Assembly (NCBI RefSeq): GCF_036803785.1
Contig: NZ_DAIRTR010000002.1
Span: 1 to 64,000, forward strand
Source: Pelomicrobium sp036803785
GTDB lineage: Bacteria; Pseudomonadota; Gammaproteobacteria; Burkholderiales; UBA6910
Direction of reading: 5' to 3'
Length of the DNA stretch: 64,000 bases
How positions within the stretch are numbered: position 1 is the stretch's first letter; each line of letters begins with the position of its first letter. Of this stretch, positions 17,289-26,349 are shown one piece after another. Made by a program: the position numbers and the translations under genes. Under the pieces are notes generated by a model that was not told where the DNA came from, searched no databases, and saw only the letters and a program-made list of their open reading frames with translations.

Positions 17289-17495
17289 ATGAAAAAACAG
17301 GGCATAGCCAGCAAACGAGCTGAGGGCGTGCGCCAAAGCAAGCGCTCCCAGTTAGCCGCTGAGCTGGACCGTGAGCACGGATTAGCCGTCGCGTTTCCAA
17401 TCGCACGTTTTGCACGACAGTCAGATCAGTCCCCGCCCGCGAGCCTTGATCAACCCTGGGTAAACCTGCACCCGGAACGGATCTGGCCCGATTGA
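17289..17495 (+). CDS. Small basic protein, candidate alpha-McdB carboxysome-positioning adaptor
   Basis: A 68-residue protein with a strongly basic N-terminal half (MKKQGIASKRAEGVRQSKR), a low-complexity middle rich in Ser, Pro and Gln, and a tryptophan third from the end (RIWPD). Alpha-McdB proteins are small, disordered and charged, are encoded in cso loci, and have a tryptophan at the extreme C-terminus. They load carboxysomes onto the ATPase McdA. The ribosome site gaggaggtg is excellent, so the gene is probably real. It ends 7 bp before the second cbbR and is likely co-transcribed with it. The McdB assignment rests on context and one residue; no mcdA is adjacent. Confidence 0.5.
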   Translation: MKKQGIASKRAEGVRQSKRSQLAAELDREHGLAVAFPIARFARQSDQSPPASLDQPWVNLHPERIWPD

Positions 17496-17502
17496 TGTGA
17501 TT

Positions 17503-18480
17503 ATGAAGAATACTACGCTGCGACAATTGACAGTATTTGAGGTGGTCGCGCGCTGCAGGAGTTTTACACGGGCGGCACAGTCGCTCGGCGTTACTAAAGC
17601 CGCGGTTTCGATCCAGATAAAACAACTCGAGGAAAACCTCGGAGTAGCGCTGTTCGAACAGTTAGGCAAGCGCATCTATTTGACCGAGGCAGGCCGCGAT
17701 CTTTTCCACTATTGTCGCCGCATCGGAGAGCAGTTGAGCGAGGCGGAGACCGTGCTCGAGAGACATCGAGGATCGCAAGGCGGGCAGCTTCACCTTTGCA
17801 TCGGTCGGACAGCCAAGTACTTCGTGCCGCGACTGCTAGCCGTTTTCTGCAAGCGCTGGGGCGGCTTCCGTGTCAACCTGAGCGTAGCGAGCCGGGAGAT
17901 GTTACTCAGCCGACTCGCTGACAATACTTGCGACATGGCGATCATGGGTCAACCACCGGCGGAATCAGACTGCGTGAGCGAGGTCTTTCTGGAAGACCCG
18001 CTTGTGGTCATCGCGCCTGGGAACCATCCGCTCGTAGTGGAGCATTCAATACCCTTATCAAGATTGTCGCAAGAGCCGTTTCTGATGCGTGAACAGAGCT
18101 CTCAGACGCATCAAGTGATCGAACGCTTCCTAGCACAGCAGGGGGTTTCGCTATCGGTTTCCATGGTGATAGACAGCAACGAAGCGATCAAGCAAGCAGT
18201 ACGGGCTGGTTTGGGATTGGCGATTGTCCCGCTACATAGCGTCTCGCTCGAAGTAGAAGCAGGGTATCTTACTGTCTTGGACGTAGAGTCAATGCCATTG
18301 CCTCGCTCTTGGCACTTAGTTCATCGCTCCGGTAAGCGTTTCTCGCAGGTCGCTGAAGCATTCAAGGATTTTGTTTTGCGGGAGGCCAGGCATTGTTTAG
18401 CGCACTATCCAGCCCAGCAGGACAAGTCAGAGAAGGAAAACCAGCGCGTGGATGTCTTGCGTCACGGGCAGGCTGGATAG
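17503..18480 (+). CDS. cbbR: LysR-type regulator, CbbR-like (copy 2)
   Basis: A 325-residue LysR-family protein with the N-terminal HTH (LRQLTVFEVVARCRSFTRAA, then KAAVSIQIKQLEENLG) and an effector domain sharing the CbbR-type stretches YFVPRLLAVF, MGQPP, LVVIAPGNHPL and PFLMRE. It resembles the regulator at 4.2 kb throughout, but the two differ at many positions, so this is an old duplication or separate acquisition. ATG 17503 gives the standard CbbR start; a GTG at 17497 adds two residues. Unlike most cbbR genes, which are divergent from their target, this one runs in the same direction, behind the operon. Confidence 0.87.
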   Translation: MKNTTLRQLTVFEVVARCRSFTRAAQSLGVTKAAVSIQIKQLEENLGVALFEQLGKRIYLTEAGRDLFHYCRRIGEQLSEAETVLERHRGSQGGQLHLCIGRTAKYFVPRLLAVFCKRWGGFRVNLSVASREMLLSRLADNTCDMAIMGQPPAESDCVSEVFLEDPLVVIAPGNHPLVVEHSIPLSRLSQEPFLMREQSSQTHQVIERFLAQQGVSLSVSMVIDSNEAIKQAVRAGLGLAIVPLHSVSLEVEAGYLTVLDVESMPLPRSWHLVHRSGKRFSQVAEAFKDFVLREARHCLAHYPAQQDKSEKENQRVDVLRHGQAG

Positions 18481-18507
18481 GATAGCTACCGATCGCTTCA
18501 AGTAGAA

Positions 18508-19458
18508 GTGAGCATCGTGTCCAAGCACCGACCGGTGGTAGACGTAGCGGTGGCTGTCATCCAGCGCGCGGATGGTCGTGTGCTACTCGCTGAACGGCCG
18601 CATGGCAAAGTTTCGGCCGGCTACTGGGAGTTTCCCGGGGGTAAATTTAATGCTGGAGAAAACCCCGAACAGGCGCTCGCTAGAGAATTGCAAGAAGAGC
18701 TCGACATAAAGCTCGACCGCGCACATCCGTGGTTAACCTACGAGCACGAATATCCCGACAAGCGTGTGCGTCTGCACTTCTTTCGCGTTACCGCTTGGCA
18801 CGGAACCCCCCGTGGCCGCGAGGGGCAGCGGATATCGTGGGAAGATCCAGAAATCCCGGAGGTGGCTCCCCTATTACCGGCCAACGCGTTGATGTTGAGG
18901 GCGCTTCGTCTGCCGCGCCTCTACGCGATCACGAATGCGCAAAAGTACGGCGTAGTCGGATTTTTGGAGCGTCTTGAGCGTGCGCTCGAACGAGGCGTGC
19001 GCCTGATACTGGTGCGCGAGCGCAAGTTTGCGCCTGGACAGCTCACGCAGTTCGCGCGCCGCGTTATCGCGATGGCGCACCGTTACGACGCCAAGGTCTT
19101 GGTCTACGGTGACGAGACGTTGGCTCGCCAGGTCGTGTCTGACGGCGTGCATCTGACCGCGAGCCAATTACCTGGCCTTATCGAGCGCCCGCGCGATCTG
19201 CTATGCGCTGCTTCTTGCCACAATGCCACAGAGCTTGCATGGGCATCGGCGCTCAGTGTCGATTTCGTGGTGTTGTCGCCGGTGCTTCCCACGAAAAGCC
19301 ATCCGGGCGAACCGGGTATAGGCTGGGATAAGTTTGCCGAGCTGGTGCGCGGCTATCCGCTGCCGGTTTATGCCCTGGGCGGCATGCGTCTCGAGCTGCT
19401 TGACACTGCCATGCGCCACGGCGCACATGGAATCGCTATGCAGAGCGAAATCTGGTAA
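18508..19458 (+). CDS. Nudix hydrolase fused to a thiamine-phosphate-synthase-like domain
   Basis: A 316-residue two-domain protein. Residues 1-130 are a MutT-type Nudix domain with a full Nudix box (GKFNAGENPEQALARELQEELD), which in MutT removes 8-oxo-dGTP. Residues 135-316 match the ThiE/TenI TIM-barrel (LYAITN, LILVRERKF, VHLTASQL, VVLSPVLPTKSHPG, YALGG). This fusion is common in beta- and gammaproteobacteria as a housekeeping Nudix protein, and its ThiE part is thought not to make thiamine. It starts with GTG, 27 bp after cbbR, and its presence behind the carboxysome genes is unusual. Confidence 0.88.
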   Translation: MSIVSKHRPVVDVAVAVIQRADGRVLLAERPHGKVSAGYWEFPGGKFNAGENPEQALARELQEELDIKLDRAHPWLTYEHEYPDKRVRLHFFRVTAWHGTPRGREGQRISWEDPEIPEVAPLLPANALMLRALRLPRLYAITNAQKYGVVGFLERLERALERGVRLILVRERKFAPGQLTQFARRVIAMAHRYDAKVLVYGDETLARQVVSDGVHLTASQLPGLIERPRDLLCAASCHNATELAWASALSVDFVVLSPVLPTKSHPGEPGIGWDKFAELVRGYPLPVYALGGMRLELLDTAMRHGAHGIAMQSEIW

Positions 19459-19739
19459 TCCTGAGCTGCATGGAAGGGATGACCACACATGCGTGTGCAA
19501 AAAGCGAGGCAGCAGTTGCGCTTGCTAGCACTTTATTTTGAGACTCTTCTAGTAGCACGGCGCAAAATGTTTCACCCCGCAACTACGCGACACTCTGTGG
19601 CTTGGCACGCGTATAGCCATTGTAGAAAGAGGAAAGTGGATTGAGAGCTGATTTGTAAAAATTATCAACGACAAGAAGGTGCTCATTGGGATATCGAGCA
19701 AATGGCATGCTCCATTGAGTTAGAAACGAGGAAACCCAC
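19459..19739. other. Non-coding gap
   Basis: 281 bp with no supported frame. It contains the short hairpin cacacatgcgtgtg near 19485-19498, not followed by a T-run, and AT-rich sequence before the next small gene. Confidence 0.4.
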
Positions 19740-19946
19740 ATGTCTCCAGACGAAAGCGTTTCTGTGCATAAACCGCAGTTTCCTTCAGCTCCCGGCCAGG
19801 CTAACAAGGCTCCGACGGTCGAAGACGCTTTGGCTGCGGCGGTGGAACTGAAGCCTCTAGTTGGTACCGTACGACGTCTTGCGCGGCAACGTCGTACTGC
19901 CCTTGCCCGGTTGGGAAAAATGGCATTGCCGCCTGAAGAGCAGTAG
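19740..19946 (+). CDS. Hypothetical 68-residue basic protein
   Basis: A small gene with a good ribosome site (aacgaggaaacccac) and an ATG. The product has a disordered Pro/Gln-rich N-terminus and a helical basic C-terminal half (VELKPLVGTVRRLARQRRTA). No known family was recognised. Size and charge resemble the small protein at 17289, but no sequence repeat is shared. It is the last intact plus-strand gene before the IS481 element. Confidence 0.42.
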   Translation: MSPDESVSVHKPQFPSAPGQANKAPTVEDALAAAVELKPLVGTVRRLARQRRTALARLGKMALPPEEQ

Positions 19947-20203
19947 ATTCATGGCATATGTTACCGATTATCTTGACTTTTAAATCGCCGCCGCGGAAGC
20001 GGCACAGCGCTCTCGAGCCGTGAAAGACCACGGGCATAGGCATGGCCGGACTCATTGCGCGGCTTAGAAAACGCAAGAGTACAGTGTAGCAGACTCTGGA
20101 GAGCGTTTCGATCGTGGCCGAAGAGAGCATACGCCTCATTCAGGTGCCCGAGCTCGCGCACCTCGGCACATGCTATCGATTTAAAAAATTTTGCAAAACT
20201 AGC

Positions 20204-21298
20204 TGTCGTATCCCGGATGATTACATAACACCGCGCAGGTGCGGTTACCTTCTGGCACGCAGCATCCTGCGGGATGCTGCTGCGGCCTGATCGCGCCGCT
20301 GGCAAGGCTTCATCCTGAGGAGCGCCGCCATGATGGTCCGACTGCACAAGCGCGCCCGCACCACACCCGCGATCCGGGCCGAGATTGCCGCCAGCGACGA
20401 GCCCATCCAGGTGCTGGCCCGGCGCTGTCACGTCTCGCCCTCCACGATTTTCAGGTGGAAGCATCGCGACAGTTTCGAGGATCGCTCACACACACACCGC
20501 ACCGGCTGGCACGACGCTGACGCCGGCGCAGGAGATCATCGCGGTGGAGCTGCGCAAGACCCTGCTGCTGTCGCTGGATGACCTGTTGGCGGTGATGCGC
20601 GGGTTCGTCAACCTGGATGTGCCGCGCTCGGGGCTAGACCGCTGCCTGCGCCGCCATGGTGTCAGCAACTTCAAGGTGCTGCAGCCGCAGCAGGAGAGGT
20701 CTTCGCATGCACCCTTTGCCGCGTACGAGCCGGGCTTTGTTCACATCGACGTGAAGTATCTGACGCAGATGCCCGATGAGGATCGGCGCCGCTACCTGTT
20801 TGTGGCCATCGATCGCGCCACGCGCTGGGTGTTCATCCAAGTCAAGACCTTCAAGAGTGCGCGGGCCGCGCACTCCTTCCTGGCTGCCCTCATCAAGACT
20901 TGCCCGCTGCGCATCCGCACGATCCTGACCGATAACGGCAAGGAGTTCACCAACCGCATCAATACCACGGGCGAGCGCACACCCACGGGCCAGCACGTCT
21001 TCGATGCGCTGTGCGCCGCGCTTGGCATCGAGCATCGGCTGACCCGACCCCGCAGGCCACAGACCAACGGGATGGTCGAACGCTTCAATGGTCGGATCGA
21101 AGAGGTGCTGCGAAGCCACCACTTCGTCAGCGGCGAAGACCTGGAGCGCATACTGCCGCGCTACGCTTGGCTCTACAACCACCATCTGCCCCAGACTGTC
21201 CCTCAACACCCGAACGCCCGTGCAGTCCATGAAAGACTGGTATCGGCAGTGCCCCGAGCTGTTCCACAAGCGGCCCTACAATCATCCGGGACACGACA
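20204..21298 (+). mobile_element. IS481-family insertion sequence, defective
   Basis: The element is bounded by matching terminal inverted repeats: TGTCGTATCCCGGATGATTA at 20204-20223, and at 21279-21298 a sequence whose reverse complement reads TGTCGTGTCCCGGATGATTG. About 1.1 kb is typical for IS481. No clear target-site duplication is visible in the flanking bases. The transposase inside is broken. Confidence 0.8.
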
Positions 21299-21300
21299 AC
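20330..21300 (+). pseudogene. IS481-family DDE transposase, two frameshifts
   Basis: The start frame gives an N-terminal HTH (EPIQVLARRCHVSPSTIFRW). A frameshift near 20490-20515 moves to the frame carrying the integrase core: FVHIDVKYLTQMPDE (first Asp), TDNGKEFTNR (second Asp) and RPQTNGMVERFNGRIEEVL (Glu). A second shift near 21190 is needed to reach the C-terminus (SMKDWYRQCPELFHKRPYNHPG), which runs into the right inverted repeat. The catalytic triad is intact, but no single frame encodes the protein. Confidence 0.85.
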
Positions 21301-21445
21301 TCGCAAGCGGCTATCTGCCTTCCGTTTTGCTATCCGGGATAGCATGCGCCCAGAGCCGCTTAGGGCCGCTACGCGCTATGGGCGCAGGACATGGTATCCC
21401 CGCGCGGTATCCGGAAAGCCGCCCTTCTTCTTCACTTGTCCGCGC

Positions 21446-22138
21446 TCACTGGCGCACAGCAGCGTCAGCAGCGTGAAAATCTCGCACCTTGCGGTGCCCA
21501 ACGCCGTGGTCGACAGGACCATTGCGCACCAGCCACACGGTGCGCAGCCCTGCTGTTCGAGCGGCGTCGAGTTCGCGCCGGTTATCGGAGAGAAATGCGA
21601 TCGCCTGCGGCGGCAGCCCAAGCGCCGCGGCGATGCTACGGTAGGAAGCTGGATTAGTCTTCGCGCCGGTAGTGGTGTCGAAAAAACCGTCGAAAAGCGG
21701 CGTGAGATCGCCGTCTGGGCTATGTCCAAAGATCAGACGTTGGGCGAAGGTCGAGCCCGAGGAATAGACGTACAGCCGAATCCCGCTCGCCTTCCATGCC
21801 CTTAGTTGTGGCGCGACGTCTGGGTAAAAATGCGTCGTAAGCGCGCCGCTTGCGAAGCCGCGTTCCCAGACAAGTCCTTGTAGTGTCTTGAGCGGCGTGA
21901 TTTTGCGGTCTTCTTCCATCCAAGCGAGCAGCTGCGCGATCGCCTCTTCGACCGAGAGCCTACGGCCCGCGAAGCGTTCGACCTCCCCGAGCGCTTGCTG
22001 CACCTCGGGATCCGCTGACCGCTCGCGCACGAACGCGGGTAGATGGGCGCGCGCATAGGGATAGAGCCCTTCGGTTACGAAGGAGAGGGCTGAAGTTGTG
22101 CCTTCGATGTCTGTGACGATGGCCTGAATCCGAATCAT
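21446..22138 (-). CDS. mtnC: Enolase-phosphatase E1 (acireductone synthase)
   Basis: A 230-residue HAD-superfamily enzyme of the methionine salvage pathway, which enolises and dephosphorylates 2,3-diketo-5-methylthiopentyl-1-phosphate to acireductone. Characteristic segments are AIVTDIEGTTSALSFV (nucleophile Asp in the MtnC-specific DIEGTT), LQGLVWERGFASG, VYSSGSTFAQRLIFGHS, GAKTNPASYRSIA and FLSDNRRELDAARTAG. The length is normal. It stands alone, just beyond the IS481 element; the next pathway gene in the window, mtnA, is 33 kb away. Its upstream side (22139-22300) is AT-rich and may hold the promoter. Confidence 0.93.
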   Translation of the reverse strand: MIRIQAIVTDIEGTTSALSFVTEGLYPYARAHLPAFVRERSADPEVQQALGEVERFAGRRLSVEEAIAQLLAWMEEDRKITPLKTLQGLVWERGFASGALTTHFYPDVAPQLRAWKASGIRLYVYSSGSTFAQRLIFGHSPDGDLTPLFDGFFDTTTGAKTNPASYRSIAAALGLPPQAIAFLSDNRRELDAARTAGLRTVWLVRNGPVDHGVGHRKVRDFHAADAAVRQ

Positions 22139-23707
22139 CGACTTGTCGGCCGAGGATGCGCGGTTTTCCCAGCAGCCAGGTTGCTAGGTTAACGGCAAAA
22201 ACAACTAATCAATTATACTTCTTTTGCAGAGTGTTAACCTAATGGGAAACACTGAGATTTGACACCTTGGCGATAGTGGAACCATCCTTCGTGCGCATTG
22301 ATAAACGATAGGGACGGTAGATGGAAGTGTGCTGCTCTTTGAGTCTGTCGTCTCCGCTTCGGGCCGGGATCAGGTGGCGGTTGGGATAGCGCCAGAGAGC
22401 GTGGATCTTAGCTGTAGGCGATCCGGCAGCGTGAAACGAATGCTAGATCTAGCGCGCAGCAATGGGGTGCTTGCCGGGAAGTCGAGTGCTGCTAAGACTG
22501 CCAGGTGCTGAGTGCTAGTAATCGACAACCAGATAATTGCCTCAGCATGGCAAAGAGTCTTTATGAGCGACCGTCAGAAACACCGATGAGCATTCTCCTG
22601 TACTCAGCCAAGCGGACGGGCAAGTTCTGGGATCCCATTGTCCTTTCATGGGCGATGCTGTTGGCTCGCAGGCGAAGGCAGGAGGCACGTCGCACCTGAT
22701 CTTTGATGCGTTCTTTGGGTCAATAAGGCGGATGCGCTTTCCGGGAAACCAGCATGCTGGGCTATTTCCCTGGGGCCATGACTGACCGTGATATGGCTGC
22801 CTCCAGCGCACGCCTGCAGCGTTTCATCCATGAGCCCAATGAAGTGCCAGGCATAGCCTAGTGCTGTCCAGTACACCAGGCTTTTGCTATCTCGATCCAA
22901 GAAAGCGTTTAATCATTCGTAATGGACGCTCATGCATTTGGACCGGCTTGGTCTGGATCGACACGAAACCGATTTTCCATGAAAACGCGAGAGCACGTAC
23001 TCGAAAGAATCCGGATTGGCATCTCGATCTTCCTTTGGGAACGCGGCTTCGCACCGAAGTAGGCACGAGCCAGATGGACACTGGTCCGATACGCCTGCTC
23101 GCCATCTCGAGTCCGTGCCTGTCTTATGGAAATCGTCATAGGCTTCGACGTGCCATGCGAACTCATCCGTTTGGTGTGAGGAGCGCATGACAGGCGAACT
23201 CATCGGCTGAGTGGCTACTTCACGTGTTTCCAGCGACCCAGCCCCTGCTACCATTCGAGCAGGAGGGAGAGGGCAGTTTGCGAAGATGGTGCTGCACGAG
23301 AACGAAATCGAGTGCGTCTACGTCTATCTGGGCAGTGCCTTCGGCGCAGAGGCATTGCGCTCGCACGGCTGGTGGCATTCCACACCCTCCGCACGTTTCA
23401 AGTGTTGACCCACAGCCAGGCCGCCTTCCGGCGCCTAGGACGGCTGGTCACCGAAGCCGGCTGCCGCCAGATCGAGACGCTTGCCGAGGGGTGCACGACC
23501 GAGCTCATGGGAACGCTCAGGCGGAGCTGACCTGCCGTGCTCACGTCAATGTCCTTACATTATCCGCCAGGCCTCGGGAGCGAGCGGGGCAGGAGGTCGC
23601 AGACAAGCGGGAAAGTGGTGCACTTAATATAGCCCATTGTCTTTTCACTTTTTTCGAATTAGCATCTTTTGCTCTCCCCCTTCCCGAAAGAGCACGGCGT
23701 CCGACCG
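22139..23707. other. 1.57-kb degenerate stretch
   Basis: Many short frames on both strands, none with a clear ribosome site or recognisable family. Frames at 22542-22900 and 22913-23254 (minus) and 23312-23530 (plus) have protein-like composition and could be fragments of decayed genes, but could not be assigned. No tRNA or inverted repeats were found. Confidence 0.45.
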
Positions 23708-24088
23708 ATGGGCCGATGGCGACAGGGCGCAGGATGGTTTCTAACTGTTCTGACGCTCGTCTCTCATGTAACGGCACCGTTCGCCCATGGGGCGATGGCG
23801 CATTCTCCCTTCGCCTCTGGCGGGTTTGCCCGTATCGGGCAGGACTATTGCGTCGCGGACCCAGCGCGCAGCCCTGTTACGCCTATCCCTGCCACAAAGT
23901 CGCAGCAGTGCTTGATTTGCTTGGCTTTCCAGCTTGAAAACAAACTACTACCGCCTCCACTGTCTACAATCCCGGCTCAGGTTGTCCTGGCCGACAGAGT
24001 GCTCTTTTTGTCCATCGAAGCCACTCCTGGAGCCGTTGAACGCTTCCGCTTGCCACCCTCCCACGCACCTCCTACTACTTCGGCCTGA
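23708..24088 (+). CDS. Secreted DUF2946-like protein
   Basis: A 126-residue protein starting at an internal ATG of a longer frame. The hydrophobic leader (GAGWFLTVLTLVSHVTAPFAHGAMA) resembles a signal peptide and is followed by YCVADPA and CLICLAFQ, the paired Cys pattern of small DUF2946 proteins, which often sit next to copper or outer-membrane transport genes. An outer-membrane protein gene follows 235 bp downstream, which fits. The assignment is by pattern only. Confidence 0.45.
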   Translation: MGRWRQGAGWFLTVLTLVSHVTAPFAHGAMAHSPFASGGFARIGQDYCVADPARSPVTPIPATKSQQCLICLAFQLENKLLPPPLSTIPAQVVLADRVLFLSIEATPGAVERFRLPPSHAPPTTSA

Positions 24089-24322
24089 TTTCCTGCCGTC
24101 GCTACACTGGCGCGCCTCACAGTCTCGAGCCTGGCTCGTAGCGCATTGACGTCTCCTGACGTTCGCGCCACCTAGTAAAAAGAGTGGGGAGCGTCTTGTT
24201 TTGAGCGCGGTGGGTCTCGCTTCTGCAATCAAGCAAGATTCGATGGGTCTTCGTGACAGACATCGCAAAGTTTGCACGGGCAAGCCTGTTTGCTACTCCT
24301 ATGACGGGCAAAGAGGGATACC

Positions 24323-25576
24323 ATGGAAAAGAAAAGTTTAAAGCGGTTAGTACAACCCGCATCTGCCGTTATTGCGCACCAATCGTTGTTTCGGACAGTT
24401 TTATTCGGTTCAGATTCATTGATGCCGAGATCGCCGAGTGCAGTTAGAGCGCTCGAGGCGCGAATAATCGAGCCGGCTGGAGGCAACCATCGAGCTGGCC
24501 CTGTAATGCGCCGTGGCAATGTCGATCAATCTCTCTGCGGCGGTCAAGCGCATGCCGCAGAAACGTTATATCCAGCGAGAGAACCCGCTTTAAAAGCCGT
24601 AAGACGTTTTGTTCTTGTTTTCGCGGCTGGCGTAGGCGCAGTGGTGTGCGCAGCCCTCATGCCATCATGGGCGTATGCTTCTTGCGGCTCGGCCGTGTGC
24701 GCCGTCAACACCCACTGGAATCTACAGGGGTTCGCGCCAGAGCCCGGACTGCGCTTAGATTTACGCTACGAATATATCGACCAAGATCAACCAATAGCGG
24801 GAAGCGACAAAGTCGCGGTCGGGCAGGTTCATCGCCACCATGACGAGATACGTACGATAAACAGGAATTATCTTGGAACGCTGGATTATACCCTTAACCA
24901 CAACTGGGGCGTAGCGGTGACCATTCCTTTCCTGGACCGCTCGCACTCGCACATCCACAACCATCACGGAGCACAGCTTCTCGAGCAGTGGAACTTCGGG
25001 CGCCTGGGAGACGCCCGCGTTCTCGGGCGTTAACAAATGAGCGCAGAAGAGGAGGATAAGCCCGCCTTTTCCTTCTATGGGGTCAATTTCGGATTGAAGT
25101 TGCCTACGGGCGAGCGGGAGGTGCGAAATGCCGAGGGAGATCGGGCAGAGCGCACGCTGCAACCCGGCACCGGTACAACGGACGCGCTCCTGGGCGCTTT
25201 CTACAGTCGTTTGTTACCGAACTCGGATGCATCCTGGTTCGTTCAAGTCTTGTGGCAGAAGCCGCTGGGCGACAAGGAAGACTATAAACCGGGGCCACGC
25301 CTGTCGCTCGACGCCGGTTATCGTTACGAAGCGACCGACAGGATCGGATTGATGATCCAGCTCAACGCCCTCTACCAGAAACGCGATCGGGGCCAGCAGG
25401 CGGAGCCGGAGGACACCGGTGGCAAGTTCCTGTTCGTGAGCCCCGGCGTTGGCTTCGCGATCGCCAAGGGTACACAAATCTACGGCTTCATTCAGCTTCC
25501 CCTTTACCAGTACGTGAACGGAGTGCAGCTAACAGCAGACTGGTCGGTAGTCGCTGGGATCAGCAGTCGGTTTTGA
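24323..25576 (+). pseudogene. Outer-membrane beta-barrel protein gene interrupted by one in-frame TAA
   Basis: Two segments in the same frame, 24323-25033 and 25037-25576, are separated only by TAA at 25031-25033. Read through, they give one protein: a signal-peptide-like stretch (RRFVLVFAAGVGAVVCAALMPSWAYA), then alternating-residue strands ending in the aromatic terminus (TADWSVVAGISSRF) typical of outer-membrane barrels. It resembles transporter-like proteins of the phenol MetA-pathway type. The mature part begins with SCGSAVC and has a His-rich loop (HSHIHNHH), which may suggest metal contact. The start is uncertain: the ATG at 24323 has a good ribosome site but puts about 90 residues before the signal peptide. 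Confidence 0.65.
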
Positions 25577-26266
25577 ACGTTTTGCCGCCGGCGCGGAAGC
25601 ATTCCCCTGTGTCCCGATGCGGGGTGGATCTGTGGCGCGATGTCGTGGGGCAGCGCCCCAAGCGCCGGCGCGTCCTAGGCCCGGGCTGCGGCGCCTCAAG
25701 GGGCTCGGGCAGGATGAGGCCTTAGATCGTGGGGGCGGGCAAATAGTCATCCCCCACGATCAGGCGCCGCTTGAAGAGGAGTGTCAGGTCTTCCATGCGG
25801 TCATGGCCTAGGGCGCAGGAGCGGCTGATCATTTCCCCCGCTGGCTGCAATTCCCGGAGCCGGTTCCCGAGCGAACTCGCAGCCCATGAGCGCCCCTGGG
25901 CTTCCCCCCGGCGCTTACCATCGAATTCCTCCTCGAGACTTGAATGGCAGACGAGTCGCGCCCTGGATCGTTAGCGGCCACGTGCGCTCCGGCTGTCCTT
26001 CATAGGACCCATCGAGAGCGCTTTCTCGACCTGCAAGCCGTAGGCGCTGCTTCGATTCGATAGCTGCCCCTCCCAAAATCCAACGACAATGACCCGGCTC
26101 GCAATGAGCAAACAAATCGTTACAGCCGACATGGGTGCCATTCCCGTTTTTTTGTTTAAGGATTCTCCTCAATCCCTAAGTAGTTACGTTAGAATAAAAA
26201 ATATGGATCGACGGGGTGTGCTGAAAAGCCGAGAGGTACCGGCCCGATCCTACAAAGCTTTCGGCT
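25577..26266. other. Non-coding stretch before the tRNA
   Basis: 690 bp without a supported gene. The last 90 bases before the tRNA are AT-rich (gttagaataaaaaatatgg) and could provide its promoter. Confidence 0.45.
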
Positions 26267-26349
26267 GCCCGGATGGCGAAACTGGTAGACGCAAGGGACT
26301 TAAAATCCCTCGGGCCTTGCCCGTGCCGGTTCGAGCCCGGCTCCGGGCA
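26267..26349 (+). tRNA. tRNA-Leu (anticodon UAA)
   Basis: The 83-base sequence folds as a class II tRNA. The 7-bp acceptor stem is GCCCGGA with TCCGGGC (26342-26348), the D-loop contains ACTGGTAGACG, the anticodon arm is AGGGA-CTTAAAA-TCCCT with anticodon TAA at 26301-26303, a long variable arm follows, and the T-arm has GGTTCGAGCC. The discriminator is A at 26349. The 3' CCA is not encoded (ctc follows). A T6 run at 26357-26362 may end transcription. Confidence 0.95.

Noticed and set aside
24240..24325. GEMM (cyclic di-GMP) riboswitch-like sequence before the outer-membrane protein gene
   Set aside because: Pieces such as gcaaag, acgggc and gggataccatgg recall the aptamer, but the order and stems of the consensus could not be built by hand. 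A covariance-model scan would decide.
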